DNA from: Corynebacterium simulans
GTDB taxonomy: Bacteria; Actinomycetota; Actinomycetes; Mycobacteriales; Mycobacteriaceae
Direction of reading: 5' to 3'
Assembly (NCBI RefSeq): GCF_001586215.1
Contig: NZ_CP014634.1
Coordinates: 1,984,001 to 2,048,000 of the forward strand
Length of the DNA: 64,000 nucleotides
Position numbers and translations under genes: made by a program. Positions 38,901-47,119 of this stretch are shown here, in pieces; within the stretch, counting starts at the first letter, position 1, and each line of letters opens with the position of its first letter. The notes under the pieces are model-generated. The model was not told the origin of the DNA. It searched no databases and saw only the letters and a list, made by a program, of their open reading frames with translations.

Positions 38901-41900
38901 GAGTTGCGGCGCCTGCCACCGAGTTCTCGGAAGTAGATGAGAACGCCGCACTGGCGGAGCTAGTCTCCCGTGAGCTGGGCTCCGATTGGGCCAAGCAGGT
39001 GGCGCCGTCCTTCGATGCGGATAAAGCAGTGCTTCTTGACGACCGCTGGGCTTCTGCCCGCGAGGATCTTGCGCGTGTTGCCGCGGGCGAGCTCAACGCT
39101 GCGGACGTCGATGTTCTGGGCGCTGGCGAAGCCGTGGCGCGGCTGGCGGAGCACTTTGGGCTGCCGGATCACGCGCAGGAAGCGCGTGTGGATGCCGCTA
39201 GCTTGACCATGAGCAACGACGTTGCCGTGGTTACTGGTGGCTCCCCGAACTCGATTGCGGCCGCTATCATCGGCGAGCTCCTCAACGAGGGCGCCACTGT
39301 GGTGGCAACCACCTCGCGCCTAAACCATGACCGCGTGGAGTTCTACAAGGAGCTCTACCGCACGCACGCCGCTGGTTCCGCCGCGTTGTGGGTGGTCCCT
39401 GCGAACTTGAGCTCCTTTAAAGATCTCGACGCCTTGGTGGAGTGGATTGGTAACGAGCAGACAGCCACAGTGGGTGGCAAGTCCAAGCTGGTCAAGCCGG
39501 CGCTGGTGCCGACCTTGCTCTTCCCGTTCGCTGCTCCGCGCGTGCAGGGCACGCTGGCCGACGCCGGCGCCCAGGCCGAGTCGCAGATGCGTCTGCTGCT
39601 GTGGTCGGTGGAGAAGCTCATCGCGGGCCTGTCTCAGCTGGGCGCGGATACCCACGTGGGCCAGCGCCTGCACGTGGTGCTGCCAGGCAGCCCGAACCGT
39701 GGTCGCTTCGGTGGCGACGGCGCCTATGGTGAGGCCAAGGCGGCACTCGACGCCCTGGTTACCCGCTGGAAGGCAGAGCCTGTCTGGGGCGAGCGCACCT
39801 CGCTGGTCCACGCCCACATTGGTTGGGTACGTGGCACTGGCCTGATGGGCGGAAACGACCCAATGGTCGAGCTTGTCGAGGCCAAGGGCGTGGAAACCTA
39901 CTCCACCGAGGAAATGGCTATCAAGCTGGTCGACGGCGGCGCCAACTCCGATGTGCGTGAGCAGGCGGCCCAGGGTCCAGTCACCCTTGACTTCACCGGC
40001 GGGCTGGGCGAGGCCGACCTCAACCTGCCTGAACTGGCCCGCGAGGCCACGCAGCGTGCGGAGCAAACAAGCGCATCCAATGGCGGCGTCATCCGGGCCC
40101 CGAAGACGGTGCAAGCACTGCCGAACCCGCTGTCCCCGTTGCAGTGGACCACGCCAGACTTCAGCGGCGTGACGCAGTCGTTCGATGACATGGTCGTCAT
40201 CGTCGGCGCAGGTGAGCTCGGTCCGCTGGGTTCCTCGCGTACCCGCTTCGAGGTCGAGCTCTCCGGCGAGCTTTCCGCTGCCGGCGTGCTTGAGCTGGCC
40301 TGGACCACGGGCCTTATCAAGTGGGATGCGCAGTCGGCCCAGTGGATCGTTCTGGAGACCGGCGAAGCCATTGCCGAGGAAGACGTCTACGAACAGTTCC
40401 ATGACCAAGTGATGGCCAACATCGGCGTGCGCCGCTACCACGATGACTTCGGCCCGCACATGCCGATGGTGGACAACCTCGCACCTGAATTGACCACCAT
40501 TTACCTGGAGAAGCCGCTGACCTTCACCGTGGACGATGAAGCAACCGCCAAGTCCTTCGTAGAAGAAGTTGAGGGCGCTACGGCGCACTTCGATGGTGAG
40601 GAATGGCAGGTTACCCGCCCGGCCGGCTCGCCAGTGCGTGTGCCGCGCCGCGTGGCAATGTCGCGCTTCGTCGGCGGCCAGGTACCCACCGGATTCGACC
40701 CGGCGGTCTATGGCATCCCGGCCGACATGATCGACAACCTCGACCGCGTGGCGCTGTGGAACATCGTGTGCACCGTGGATGCATTCCTCTCGGCGGGCTT
40801 CAGCCCGGCAGAGCTGCTCGCGAGCGTTCACCCCGCACGCGTGTCCTCGACGCAGGGCACCGGCATGGGCGGCATGGCCTCCCTGCGCTCGCTCTACGTG
40901 GATAAGCTGCTGGCGCAGTCGCGCCCGAACGACATCCTGCAGGAAGCCCTGCCGAATGTGGTGGCAGCGCACGTGATGCAGTCCTACGTGGGCGGCTACG
41001 GCCAGATGGTCCACCCGGTTGCAGCCTGCGCTACCGCTGCGGTCTCCGTGGAGGAAGCGATGGATAAGCTGCGCCTGCACAAGGCAGACTTCGTGGTCGC
41101 TGGTGGTATCGATGACTTGTCCATCGAAGGCATCACAGGCTTCGGAGACATGGCGGCCACCGCGGATTCCGCGGAGATGGAAGCCAAGGGAATCGACCAC
41201 AAGTACTTCTCCCGCGCAAACGACCGACGCCGTGGCGGCTTCATCGAGTCTGAAGGTGGCGGCACCCTGCTGTTGGCCCGTGGCTCATTCGCCGCGGAGC
41301 AGGGACTGCCGGTTCTGGGCGTGGTGGCCTTCGCGGAGTCCTTCGCGGACGGCGCTCACACCTCCATCCCCGCGCCGGGATTGGGCGCGCTGTCTGCTGC
41401 CCGTGGCGGCGTGGATTCCCGCTTGGCGCAGGCCCTGCGTGCTCATGGCGTCACGCCGGATGAGGTGTCCATCATCTCCAAGCACGACACCTCGACTAAT
41501 GCGAATGACCCGAACGAGTCGGATCTACACGAGCGCATTGCTGCCGCGATGGGACGCAATAGCGGCAACCCGATGTACGTGATTTCGCAGAAGACCCTGA
41601 CTGGCCACGCCAAGGGTGGTGCCGCCGCGTTCCAGATGGTTGGCCTGACGCAGGTCCTGCGTGAGGGCATCCTGCCGCCGAACCGCTCCCTGGATTGCGT
41701 GGACCCGGTGCTGGCTAAGCATGAGCACCTGGTTTGGCTACGTCATCAGCTGGACCTGCGCGGAAACCAGGCAAAAGCGCCGAAGGCTGGCCTTGTTACT
41801 TCGCTGGGATTCGGCCACGTCTCCGCTCTGGTGGCGGTGGTGCACCCCGGTGCGTTCTTGGTGGCATTGGCTGCGGCGCGCGGTAGCGATGCGGCAACAC

Positions 41901-42106
41901 GGTGGGAAGCGCGAGCTCAGGCACGTGAGCGCGCCGGGCTGCGTCGTATTGAGTCCGCCATGCGCGGTGGGGCAGCGCTCTATGAGCGCCCCGTCGACCG
42001 CAACCTGGGCGGGACTGGTGACGCCGTGAAGGAACGAGAAGCCCGTGTCCTCCTTGATGACAGCGCACGCTTGCAGGGTGGTGTGCTTAGCCTCGGGAAA
42101 GGATAA
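32993..42106 (+). CDS. fas: Type I fatty acid synthase (single-chain, multidomain)
   Basis: Single 3037-residue polypeptide that makes fatty acids de novo from acetyl- and malonyl-CoA. Domains in order: acetyltransferase (GHSQGTLSTF, Ser138), enoyl reductase (PGMTPSTVDPE and EGGHAGGHHSWEDLD), dehydratase (VVTGDRNPIHVAD, near 1190), malonyl/palmitoyl transferase (AGHSVGEYNALAA, Ser1398), acyl carrier domain with phosphopantetheine serine in EGVSSRRNQ (1789/1790), ketoreductase (VVTGGSPNSIAAAIIGE, about 2080), ketosynthase (AACATAAVSVEEA with Cys2679; KTLTGHAKGG with the late histidine). No phosphopantetheinyl transferase domain is present, so AcpS (45161) must load it. GTG 32993 has AGGAG 11 bases upstream. 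The terminal region is GC-rich but fully open. The local order resembles fasB of C. glutamicum. Confidence 0.97.
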   Translation: MSTTPRTETTTIIQPHSTGKRLVNRLDAEPFALSFSGQGYAWLPNLQASIAAGAGTRLAGHLKQAEKILEPLADDLAAAFPHGFAPLEWAAPANSPRINLADSAISTPGIVTAQVGVLEALSAQGLDVSQAVAAIGHSQGTLSTFVATGRAEAGEVIVLAQLIGAAITRTARTHGLVRNAEGSPMVAVSGATQEQIEKAGGRIGLRNGRDKFIIVGTPAEVAAVQGRLEAAASKDAKLVESKQRGGAPFAPRFSQLDIQAAYHHPAMEEAVAQVIVWGKTAGLDPVLVEEGARAVLTDIVDWPARVTEAIEAGARWIFECGPDGGVEPLTRDIVAGRGIGTLVVCGSQGQSQLFDAGQAPALPMSWERFRPTLRAGRLFTKFTEATGYSPVMLPGMTPSTVDPEIVAAAANAGHWAELAGGGQTTNALLARNLEKLEELLEPGVNAQFNAMYLSASQWRRQIAGERALPKARANGAPINGVVVSAGIPPLDEAVELVESLHADNFPWVAFKPGTIKQIDQVLRIAEQAPGLIIMQVEGGHAGGHHSWEDLDELLAATYGRIREHDNVVLAVGGGIGTPARGVQYLLGTWAHKQGLPDAPVDAIMVGTAAMATKESTASESVKRALVAAQPTVQNDGWAGVGAAAQDFGGSVTSGLSQLGADIHEIDNSFARAGRLLDEVAGDAEAVAARRDEIIEAIGKTCKPYFGDLDSMTYAQWLERYLELSYMGQWVDESWFQRFVAMVERTEARLNPADHGEIELQVTAERENPEQAVKQLRELLGSAALDQLVHPGDAAWFLQLLNQKGKPANFVPVIDAEVRRLWRQDSLWQAHDERYDADQVCIIPGTTAVGGIERADEPVAELLARFEQAATDELTQAGVQDKPEHSDFDTILKAPMVNWAGREQLNPLRLVLSTGQFLAESIESKDNGSRFQKLAEGEYWLSVPLKGAIAGAQLRLRITPPQIPGASPLITEADAAESMRELARVAAGGTLPEVTGGTAIWSGELSAADSADYENVTAGYAPADALSADVAEGAHVAPDVLVGKAWPAVFAVIANAVTEDGTNVVEGLLNLVHLEHNLELKSALPREAKLRITATAGEVRDTPVGRVVDVAVDIETATDGASVAGADTAGTPVARLFERFAIQGRRGEQELGAADSVAGEASTTAEKPRSFRHEMTVTAPQSMHPFAVVTGDRNPIHVADLAAQLAGLKDGVIVHGMWTSALAQLAAAFDGAAVREWSATMQAPVLPGAQVTFVVERVGLDTRPGFGEVRAVTASVDGVPVLEARATVADKLTFYGFPGQGIQSQGMGMDAFAASSSARSVWERADKHTRSKLGFSILEIVRNNPQSVTVRGEEFTHPDGALFLTQFTQVAMATLGCAQIAEMQEAGVLDSGAYFAGHSVGEYNALAAYAQVLSLEAVVEIVYARGLTMHRLVERDAEGNSNYGLAALRPNKIGVSAKDVFPYVAEISAQTGEFLEIVNYNIAGVQYAVAGTRAGLNALRADAERRAPGARAFIQIPGIDVPFHSSHLLGGVPAFREHLDSLIPADIDLDILVGHYVPNLVARPFELTEEFVQAIDSVVDSEPVKAILSDFAGALENPVQLGRTLLIELLAWQFASPVRWIETQDLLLSEPGTIGGAGTPGLGVGRFVEVGVGSSPTLANMLGQTLRLPQYAGHGIEVLNIERDRDVVFAEDAIARPEPEQTAAAQSGAEGGAVESDATAASLVPETSAAAETTTLVAPVPAPAAGGETPADKPLSAQFATEMLVAVWTKVRLDQMGPADTIELLVEGVSSRRNQLLLDLGVEFGLGAIDGAADAALSELKETVAGMAKGYKAFGPVLGEQVADALRRLTGPAGKKPGYVAERVTGAWGLGEGWADRVIAELVLGTREGASLRGGDLATLGTGAANAKELDALIDAAVTAAGQREGISIAMPSAGGAAGGGVVDSAALDAYTAEMTDTLAETARTLLSKLGVAAPATEFSEVDENAALAELVSRELGSDWAKQVAPSFDADKAVLLDDRWASAREDLARVAAGELNAADVDVLGAGEAVARLAEHFGLPDHAQEARVDAASLTMSNDVAVVTGGSPNSIAAAIIGELLNEGATVVATTSRLNHDRVEFYKELYRTHAAGSAALWVVPANLSSFKDLDALVEWIGNEQTATVGGKSKLVKPALVPTLLFPFAAPRVQGTLADAGAQAESQMRLLLWSVEKLIAGLSQLGADTHVGQRLHVVLPGSPNRGRFGGDGAYGEAKAALDALVTRWKAEPVWGERTSLVHAHIGWVRGTGLMGGNDPMVELVEAKGVETYSTEEMAIKLVDGGANSDVREQAAQGPVTLDFTGGLGEADLNLPELAREATQRAEQTSASNGGVIRAPKTVQALPNPLSPLQWTTPDFSGVTQSFDDMVVIVGAGELGPLGSSRTRFEVELSGELSAAGVLELAWTTGLIKWDAQSAQWIVLETGEAIAEEDVYEQFHDQVMANIGVRRYHDDFGPHMPMVDNLAPELTTIYLEKPLTFTVDDEATAKSFVEEVEGATAHFDGEEWQVTRPAGSPVRVPRRVAMSRFVGGQVPTGFDPAVYGIPADMIDNLDRVALWNIVCTVDAFLSAGFSPAELLASVHPARVSSTQGTGMGGMASLRSLYVDKLLAQSRPNDILQEALPNVVAAHVMQSYVGGYGQMVHPVAACATAAVSVEEAMDKLRLHKADFVVAGGIDDLSIEGITGFGDMAATADSAEMEAKGIDHKYFSRANDRRRGGFIESEGGGTLLLARGSFAAEQGLPVLGVVAFAESFADGAHTSIPAPGLGALSAARGGVDSRLAQALRAHGVTPDEVSIISKHDTSTNANDPNESDLHERIAAAMGRNSGNPMYVISQKTLTGHAKGGAAAFQMVGLTQVLREGILPPNRSLDCVDPVLAKHEHLVWLRHQLDLRGNQAKAPKAGLVTSLGFGHVSALVAVVHPGAFLVALAAARGSDAATRWEARAQARERAGLRRIESAMRGGAALYERPVDRNLGGTGDAVKEREARVLLDDSARLQGGVLSLGKG

Positions 42107-42130
42107 AAACCTTTAGGACTGCGGTTTAGG

Positions 42131-42164
42131 GAGGGCACCCCAGCTTGTGGGGTAGCCCTCTTCT
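42131..42164 (+). terminator. Terminator after fas
   Basis: GAGGGC-CCCC (42131-42141) pairs with GGGG-GCCCTC (42149-42160) with a small bulge, followed by TTCTT. Confidence 0.75.
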
Positions 42165-42289
42165 TGTGTGTTGTTCGCGCAAAACGGGGGTGAAATTCGC
42201 CGCGAAAGTGCCAGCGTGTTCCGTCTGAAACGATAAAGATGCAGGTCATGAGGTTTGAGTAGCTGCTTGCGGTGGGGCACTATGCAAGG

Positions 42290-43282
42290 GTGAAGTTCAA
42301 CGTTAAAGCAAGCAAGATTGTGGGAACTGTGGCTTTGGTAGCCGCACTTGGGGGATGTTCGGCTACAGGCGGTGCCCCGCGTGCTGACGAAGAAGGCGGC
42401 CTCGCCGGGGGAGTGGACACCGAGCGCATCGTGGTGTCGATGATCTCCCACGGCGCCCCTGGTGATACCTACTGGGACTTGGTCCGCAAGGGCGCCGAGG
42501 ACGCTGCCAAGAAGGACAACATCGAGCTGCGCTACTCCTCCGACCCACAGGCGCCGAACCAGGCTAACCTCGTCCAATCCGCCATCGATTCCGGCGTCGA
42601 CGGCATCGCCGTAACCATGCCGAACGCGGGTGCCATCGGCCCAGTGGCCAAAAAGGCTTCCGAGGCTGGAATTCCCACCGTCGGCCTGAATGCCGGCATG
42701 GATGAGTATCAAAAGTACGGCATGAGCGCTTTCTTTGGTCAAGAAGAAAAGGTAGCTGGCAACAAGGCGGGTGAGCGCCTGAAATCCGAGGGCGCGAAGC
42801 ACACGCTGTGCGTTATCCACGAGCAAGGCAACAAGTCCCAGGAGGACCGCTGCGCTGGTCTCAAGAAGGGGCAGGGCAGCAAGGTGGAACTGCTCTACGT
42901 CAACGGTCAGGATCTCACTGCCGCGCAGTCCACGCTGAACGCTAAGCTCGCCCAGGATAAGTCCATCGACTGGGTCATGGCGCTCCAGGCGCCCGTCGCG
43001 CTTCGCGCGGTCGACGCTATTGCCGACGCCGGTGCATCCGCCAAGGTCGCCACCTTCGATACCAACGCTGAGCTTGTCGACGCCATCGCCCAAGGCGACG
43101 TCGCCTGGGCCGTGGATCAGCAGCCTTATATGCAGGGCTACCTCGCAGTCGATGCGCTGTGGCTTGCGCACCGCAATGGTTCGACCGTCGGCGGTGGCCG
43201 CCCGGTCTATACCGGCCCATCCTTCGTTGACGAGAACAACGTTGACGTGATTTCTGAATCTGCGAAGGAAGGCCTGCGATGA
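42290..43282 (+). CDS. Sugar-type ABC transporter substrate-binding lipoprotein
   Basis: Ribose/xylose-type periplasmic-binding-protein homologue of about 330 residues. From GTG 42290 the N-terminus is a lipoprotein signal (KFNVKASKIVGTVALVAALGGC) with Cys23 as lipid anchor. The PBP1 fold is seen in SMISHGAPGDTYWDLVRKGA, SAIDSGVDGIAVTMPNAG and IPTVGLNAGMDEYQKYG. GTG 42272 in the same frame is possible but adds an unusual N-terminus. The gene overlaps the permease by 4 bases (ATGA). The ligand cannot be named; ribose, inositol and other sugars share this fold. Confidence 0.88.
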   Translation: MKFNVKASKIVGTVALVAALGGCSATGGAPRADEEGGLAGGVDTERIVVSMISHGAPGDTYWDLVRKGAEDAAKKDNIELRYSSDPQAPNQANLVQSAIDSGVDGIAVTMPNAGAIGPVAKKASEAGIPTVGLNAGMDEYQKYGMSAFFGQEEKVAGNKAGERLKSEGAKHTLCVIHEQGNKSQEDRCAGLKKGQGSKVELLYVNGQDLTAAQSTLNAKLAQDKSIDWVMALQAPVALRAVDAIADAGASAKVATFDTNAELVDAIAQGDVAWAVDQQPYMQGYLAVDALWLAHRNGSTVGGGRPVYTGPSFVDENNVDVISESAKEGLR

Positions 43283-44373
43283 CAGTTCGGACCACGCAAG
43301 TAGCAAACGCTGCGGCTAAAGCTGCGGCAAAGGGCGAGGAAAATACGGCGTCGCCAAGCGCGGATGGAAGGCTGCACAAGCGCAGCCTGAGCACGAGAAT
43401 CATGCGCCGCCCCGAACTGGCCAGCGTGCTCGGCGCGCTCGTCATCTTCGCGCTGTTTATGGCAGTCGCGCCCTCGTTCCGCTCGATGGAGGCCTTCTCC
43501 ACGGTGCTCTATGCCAGCTCCACGCTCGGCATCGTCGCGCTTGCCGTGGGCCTTTTGATGATTGGTAACGAGTTTGACTTATCGTCCGGCGTTGCCGTAA
43601 CCACTGCGGCGCTGGTGGCCACCATGCTCAACTACAACCTGCACCTAAACTCCTGGGTGGGCGCGGGGCTCTCGCTGCTGGTCGCACTTTCCATCGGCGC
43701 CCTAAATGGCCTGCTCGTGGTGCACACGAAGATTGATTCTTTCCTTATCACTCTCGCTGCTTTCCTTATGTTGCAGGGCTTAAACCTCGCAGTAACGAAG
43801 CTGATTACCGGCCAAGTGGCCACCCCGTCCATTGCGGATATGGAGGGTTTTCCTACAGCGCAGACCATATTCGCTGGGACCATCCACATCGGTACACTCA
43901 GCATTCGCTCCACCGTCTTGTGGTGGATTTTCTTCGTGGCGCTGGCCTCCTTCGTGCTGTACAAGACCCGCTTTGGTAACTGGGTCTTTGCCGTCGGCGG
44001 CGATGCAGAAGCAGCGCGCGCAGTGGGCGTTCCGGTGCGCCGTGTGAAGGTGATTTTGTTTATGCTCGTCGGCTTCGCCGCGTGGTTCGTCGGCATGCAT
44101 ACCCTCTTTGCTTTCGATTCAATTCAGGCGGGTCAAGGCATTGGTAACGAATTCCTCTACATCATCGCGGCCGTCATCGGCGGCTGCTCCATGACTGGCG
44201 GACGCGGCACCGCAGTGGGCACCGCTATTGGCGCAGTCATCTTCGGCATGACCAACCAAGGCATCGTGTATGCCGGCTGGAACCCGGACTGGTTCAAGTT
44301 CTTCCTCGGCGCCATGTTGCTGTTTGCGGTGCTGACCAATAGTTCCGTGGCTAATTTCAACAAGCGAAAGTAG
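43279..44373 (+). CDS. Sugar-type ABC transporter permease
   Basis: Membrane subunit of 364 residues of the RbsC/BPD-transp-2 family, with about 8-10 helices after a polar N-terminus of about 40 residues. IGNEFDLSSGVAVTTAALVA and AVGGDAEAARAVGVPVRRVK match the family signature that contacts the ATPase. IAAVIGGCSMTGGRGTAVGT is the conserved late helix. It overlaps the lipoprotein gene by ATGA and precedes the ATPase gene by 11 bases, one operon. Confidence 0.93.
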   Translation: MTVRTTQVANAAAKAAAKGEENTASPSADGRLHKRSLSTRIMRRPELASVLGALVIFALFMAVAPSFRSMEAFSTVLYASSTLGIVALAVGLLMIGNEFDLSSGVAVTTAALVATMLNYNLHLNSWVGAGLSLLVALSIGALNGLLVVHTKIDSFLITLAAFLMLQGLNLAVTKLITGQVATPSIADMEGFPTAQTIFAGTIHIGTLSIRSTVLWWIFFVALASFVLYKTRFGNWVFAVGGDAEAARAVGVPVRRVKVILFMLVGFAAWFVGMHTLFAFDSIQAGQGIGNEFLYIIAAVIGGCSMTGGRGTAVGTAIGAVIFGMTNQGIVYAGWNPDWFKFFLGAMLLFAVLTNSSVANFNKRK

Positions 44374-44384
44374 GGCAGACCATC

Positions 44385-45149
44385 ATGACTACTACAGCTA
44401 TTGAGCTGCGTGAGATTGAGCAATCATTCGGCAACTTTCAGGCGCTGCGCGGGATTTCCATGAAACTGGTCCCTGGCACGGTCACGTGCGTGCTGGGCGA
44501 TAACGGCGCCGGCAAGTCCACGCTGATCAAAATTTTGTCCGGCCTGAATACTCCAACAGGCGGGCAGCTGCTTGTCGACGACGCGCCCACCACCTTCTCT
44601 AACCCCCGCGACGCGTTGGACGCGGGCATTGCCACCGTCTACCAAGACTTGGCACTCGTGCCGCAGCTTTCGGTCTGGCGTAACTTCTTCTTGGGCCAGG
44701 AGCTTACGGGCCGTTTCGGCGGGCTGCAGGAGAAGAAAATGCGCGCCATCGCCCGCGAGCAGCTGGCGCAGATGGGCGTGGAGCTGCCCGACATCGACGT
44801 CGAGTTGGAGGCGCTTTCCGGCGGGCAGCGCCAGGTGGTCGCGATTGCCCGTGCCATTTATTTCGGCGCGCGCTACATCGTGCTGGACGAGCCGACTGCA
44901 GCACTAGGCGTCAAGCAATCCGGCATGGTGCTGCGCTTTATCGCGGCGGCCAAGCAGCGCGGCATGGGCGTGGTCTTTATTACCCACAACCCGCAGCACG
45001 CTTACCTGGTGGGAGATCGCTTCGTGGTCTTAAACCTCGGCGAGGTGGCACTGAACGCTGACAAGGCCGACGTGAGCGTCGAAGAGCTGACGAAGTGGAT
45101 GGCCGGTGGCGCAGAGATGGAAACCCTCAAGGCGGAGTTGGCCAGCTAG
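44385..45149 (+). CDS. Sugar-type ABC transporter ATP-binding protein
   Basis: Single-domain ATPase of 254 residues: Walker A GDNGAGKSTLIKILSG, Q loop, signature LSGGQRQVVAIARAI, Walker B IVLDEPTAALGV and the switch histidine in VVFITHNPQHA. Most rbs-type importers have a double ATPase of about 500 residues (RbsA). Here there is one domain, so it should act as a homodimer with the permease dimer, as in fructose (FrcA)-type systems. RBS is weak (AGGGCAGACCATC). A -10 box for acpS overlaps its stop. Confidence 0.92.
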   Translation: MTTTAIELREIEQSFGNFQALRGISMKLVPGTVTCVLGDNGAGKSTLIKILSGLNTPTGGQLLVDDAPTTFSNPRDALDAGIATVYQDLALVPQLSVWRNFFLGQELTGRFGGLQEKKMRAIAREQLAQMGVELPDIDVELEALSGGQRQVVAIARAIYFGARYIVLDEPTAALGVKQSGMVLRFIAAAKQRGMGVVFITHNPQHAYLVGDRFVVLNLGEVALNADKADVSVEELTKWMAGGAEMETLKAELAS

Positions 45150-45160
45150 AATAAGCGGCC

Positions 45161-45592
45161 ATGAGCCAAGCAACCTTCGCCGTGGGCACGGACCTCGTTT
45201 GTATCTCCGAGTTTGCCCGGCAGCTGGAGCTGCCAGGCACTCGCTTCGAGGGCGTCTTTAGCCCCACGGAGTTGCGCGTGGCAGCGACGAAGCCGAGTCC
45301 ACAGCGCCGCGCTGAGCATTTGGCCGGACGCTGGGCGGCAAAGGAAGCCTTCATCAAAGCGTGGTCCCAGGCCCTCTATGGGCGCCCGCCGGTGCTTCCA
45401 GAAGAAGAGGTGCGTTGGGCAGAAATTGAGGTCCAGCCCGACGCCTGGGGCAGGGTAGCTATCTCGCTTAAAGGCGCAATCCGCGAGCATGTCGCAGCCA
45501 GCCTGGGCCAGTTTTTCACCTCGCTGAGCATTAGCCACGATGGTGATTACGCCACCGCGACGGTGCTGCTGCGGTTTGTTCCAGCTGGTTAG
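45161..45592 (+). CDS. acpS: Holo-[acyl carrier protein] synthase
   Basis: Phosphopantetheinyl transferase (143 residues) that activates the carrier domain of the fatty acid synthase. FAVGTDLVCISEF holds the metal-binding Asp11; RWAAKEAFIKAW is the second family motif; FFTSLSISHDGDYATA is the third. TAGAAT (45147-45152), overlapping the stop of the ABC ATPase gene, lies 8 bases before the ATG, so it probably has its own leaderless transcript. It converges with and overlaps the regulator gene fasR by 4 bases. The fas gene it serves lies 3 kb upstream. Confidence 0.95.
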   Translation: MSQATFAVGTDLVCISEFARQLELPGTRFEGVFSPTELRVAATKPSPQRRAEHLAGRWAAKEAFIKAWSQALYGRPPVLPEEEVRWAEIEVQPDAWGRVAISLKGAIREHVAASLGQFFTSLSISHDGDYATATVLLRFVPAG

Positions 45593-46221
45593 CTCGTCGC
45601 TACAGCAAAGAGATAGGCGATGAGCATGCGCTTGATTTCGCGCACGACGTCATCAAAGTTCTCCGGCTCCCCCGAAGCCGCGTAATTGAGCATGGAGACC
45701 ACCGTGTGCACCAAGAAACCGGAAAGTTCGATGCGTTCGTCATAGCTCATCTGCTGGGCAAGCGGCTCCAAGATATCTGCCAAGGGCTTGAGCATCTGCA
45801 GCTCGGTATCGGCGGCGGTAGCTCGAGTGCCAGGGGTGGACTGCACCGCATGCCAGACTGCCCGGCGCGAAGGATCCTCACGCCACATACGGGCCAGATG
45901 GTCGATGAACTCGTCCAAGAAATCCGGCCACTGCAGGGCCGGGACATGCTCGGAGAAGCGGCGGATTTCCTCCAGGTTGCCCGCGGTATCTTGACGGTCT
46001 AGTTCGCAGATGAGCACATATTTATTGGCGAAGAACTGATACAGCGTGCCGATGGGAACCTCGGCGCGGCGGGAGACTTCGTCGAAGGTGAAGGACTCAA
46101 AGCCGACGTCGACAAGCACGCTTCGCGCAGCCTTGAGGATTCGATTGAACTTCTCGCGGCTGCGTGCTTGGGCGGGGCGCCGGCGGGGAACCAGCAGCTC
46201 TGTGTCCTGCTTAGTGCTCAT
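45589..46221 (-). CDS. fasR: TetR-family regulator, FasR-like
   Basis: Repressor-type regulator of 210 residues. The N-terminal helix-turn-helix is FTFDEVSRRAEVPIGTLYQFF; the rest is an all-helical ligand-binding domain. In C. glutamicum the TetR protein FasR, encoded next to acpS, controls fasA, fasB and acetyl-CoA carboxylase genes, probably sensing acyl-CoA. The same position here makes FasR likely, though no operator was identified in front of fas. It starts 8 bases after the bcp stop and is likely cotranscribed with bcp. Confidence 0.82.
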   Translation of the reverse strand: MSTKQDTELLVPRRRPAQARSREKFNRILKAARSVLVDVGFESFTFDEVSRRAEVPIGTLYQFFANKYVLICELDRQDTAGNLEEIRRFSEHVPALQWPDFLDEFIDHLARMWREDPSRRAVWHAVQSTPGTRATAADTELQMLKPLADILEPLAQQMSYDERIELSGFLVHTVVSMLNYAASGEPENFDDVVREIKRMLIAYLFAVATS

Positions 46222-46229
46222 TTGTTTGT

Positions 46230-46700
46230 TTAGGAAAGCCCCTTCATCACGCGAGCCACGTGGCCGGTGGCCTTGACGTTGTAGAGTGCCTGGCCGATGG
46301 TGCCATCGGCCTCGACCAAGAAGGTGGAGCGGATAACGCCCTGGACTACCTTGCCGTAGTTCTTCTTCTCACCAAATGCGCCGTATGCGCTCATGACCTC
46401 TTTGTCAGGATCTGAAAGCAGCGGGAAGTTCAGCTCGTGGTCTGCGCGGAACTTGGCCAGGGCCTCCGGCTTATCAGGGGAGATGCCAACAACGGCAATG
46501 TCTAGACCATTGAGCTGCTCGAGAGCATCCCGGAAGTCACAAGCCTCCTTGGTACAACCCGGGGTATTGGCGCGCGGGTAGAAGTACACAAGCACGCGCT
46601 TTCCTGCGTAATCGCTAAGGCTGACGGAGTTGCCTTCGTCATCGCTCAAAGTAAAGGTGGGGGCGGTATCTCCGATTTCCAAACGCTTTGCTTCAGTCAT
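46230..46700 (-). CDS. bcp: Thioredoxin-dependent peroxiredoxin (Bcp/PrxQ)
   Basis: Reduces hydrogen and organic peroxides (156 residues). The peroxidatic Cys49 is in FYPRANTPGCTKEACDF and the probable resolving Cys54 follows five residues later, the usual PrxQ layout. ATG 46700 is preceded by TATGGT at 7 bases (leaderless), which decides against the longer frame to 46733. It is followed directly by fasR. Confidence 0.95.
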   Translation of the reverse strand: MTEAKRLEIGDTAPTFTLSDDEGNSVSLSDYAGKRVLVYFYPRANTPGCTKEACDFRDALEQLNGLDIAVVGISPDKPEALAKFRADHELNFPLLSDPDKEVMSAYGAFGEKKNYGKVVQGVIRSTFLVEADGTIGQALYNVKATGHVARVMKGLS

Positions 46701-46818
46701 GCTCTCAACCATACCGTGCACACCGGCGGGCAAACACTGTAGACTTGTTCCTTGATTGACTCGGTGGAAGCTGAGCCATTAACGCCATTAATGCGAAAAC
46801 AAATTCAGGAGTTACAAC

Positions 46819-47097
46819 GTGGCACGCGACATTAACGACATTCAGCGCGACATCGAGCGCACCCGCCGCCAGCTGGCTAGCACCCTCGACGAGCTCGCGG
46901 ATCGCAGCAAGCCGCAGAACTTGGTTGATGACGCAAAGGGCGCCGCAACCGAGAAGCTGCAGGACCGCAACGTACAGATGGCACTCGCCGGCGTCGGCGC
47001 AGCAGTAGTTGGCCTTATCGCTTTTTCTGTATTCCGTTCCAAGCGTCGCAAGAATGACCTGAAGGAACTGCAGCGCCTGCTCGCTGAGCGCCGCTAA
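46819..47097 (+). CDS. DUF3618 small membrane protein
   Basis: Protein of 92 residues: DINDIQRDIERTRRQLASTL is the DUF3618 signature (an N-terminal amphipathic helix), followed by a single membrane helix at about 55-71 and a basic cytoplasmic tail. Function unknown; the family is common in actinobacteria next to peroxiredoxin or pncA genes. GTG 46819 follows AGGAGTTACAAC. The terminator of this transcript lies in the 3' end of the opposing pncA. Confidence 0.85.
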   Translation: MARDINDIQRDIERTRRQLASTLDELADRSKPQNLVDDAKGAATEKLQDRNVQMALAGVGAAVVGLIAFSVFRSKRRKNDLKELQRLLAERR

Positions 47098-47119
47098 CTC
47101 GGCGCGGAATTAACCGCTT

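Noticed and set aside
34394..41200. Very long antisense frames inside fas (746 and 626 codons)
   Set aside because: They mirror the strongly biased fas codons and have no ribosome-binding sites or recognisable domains.
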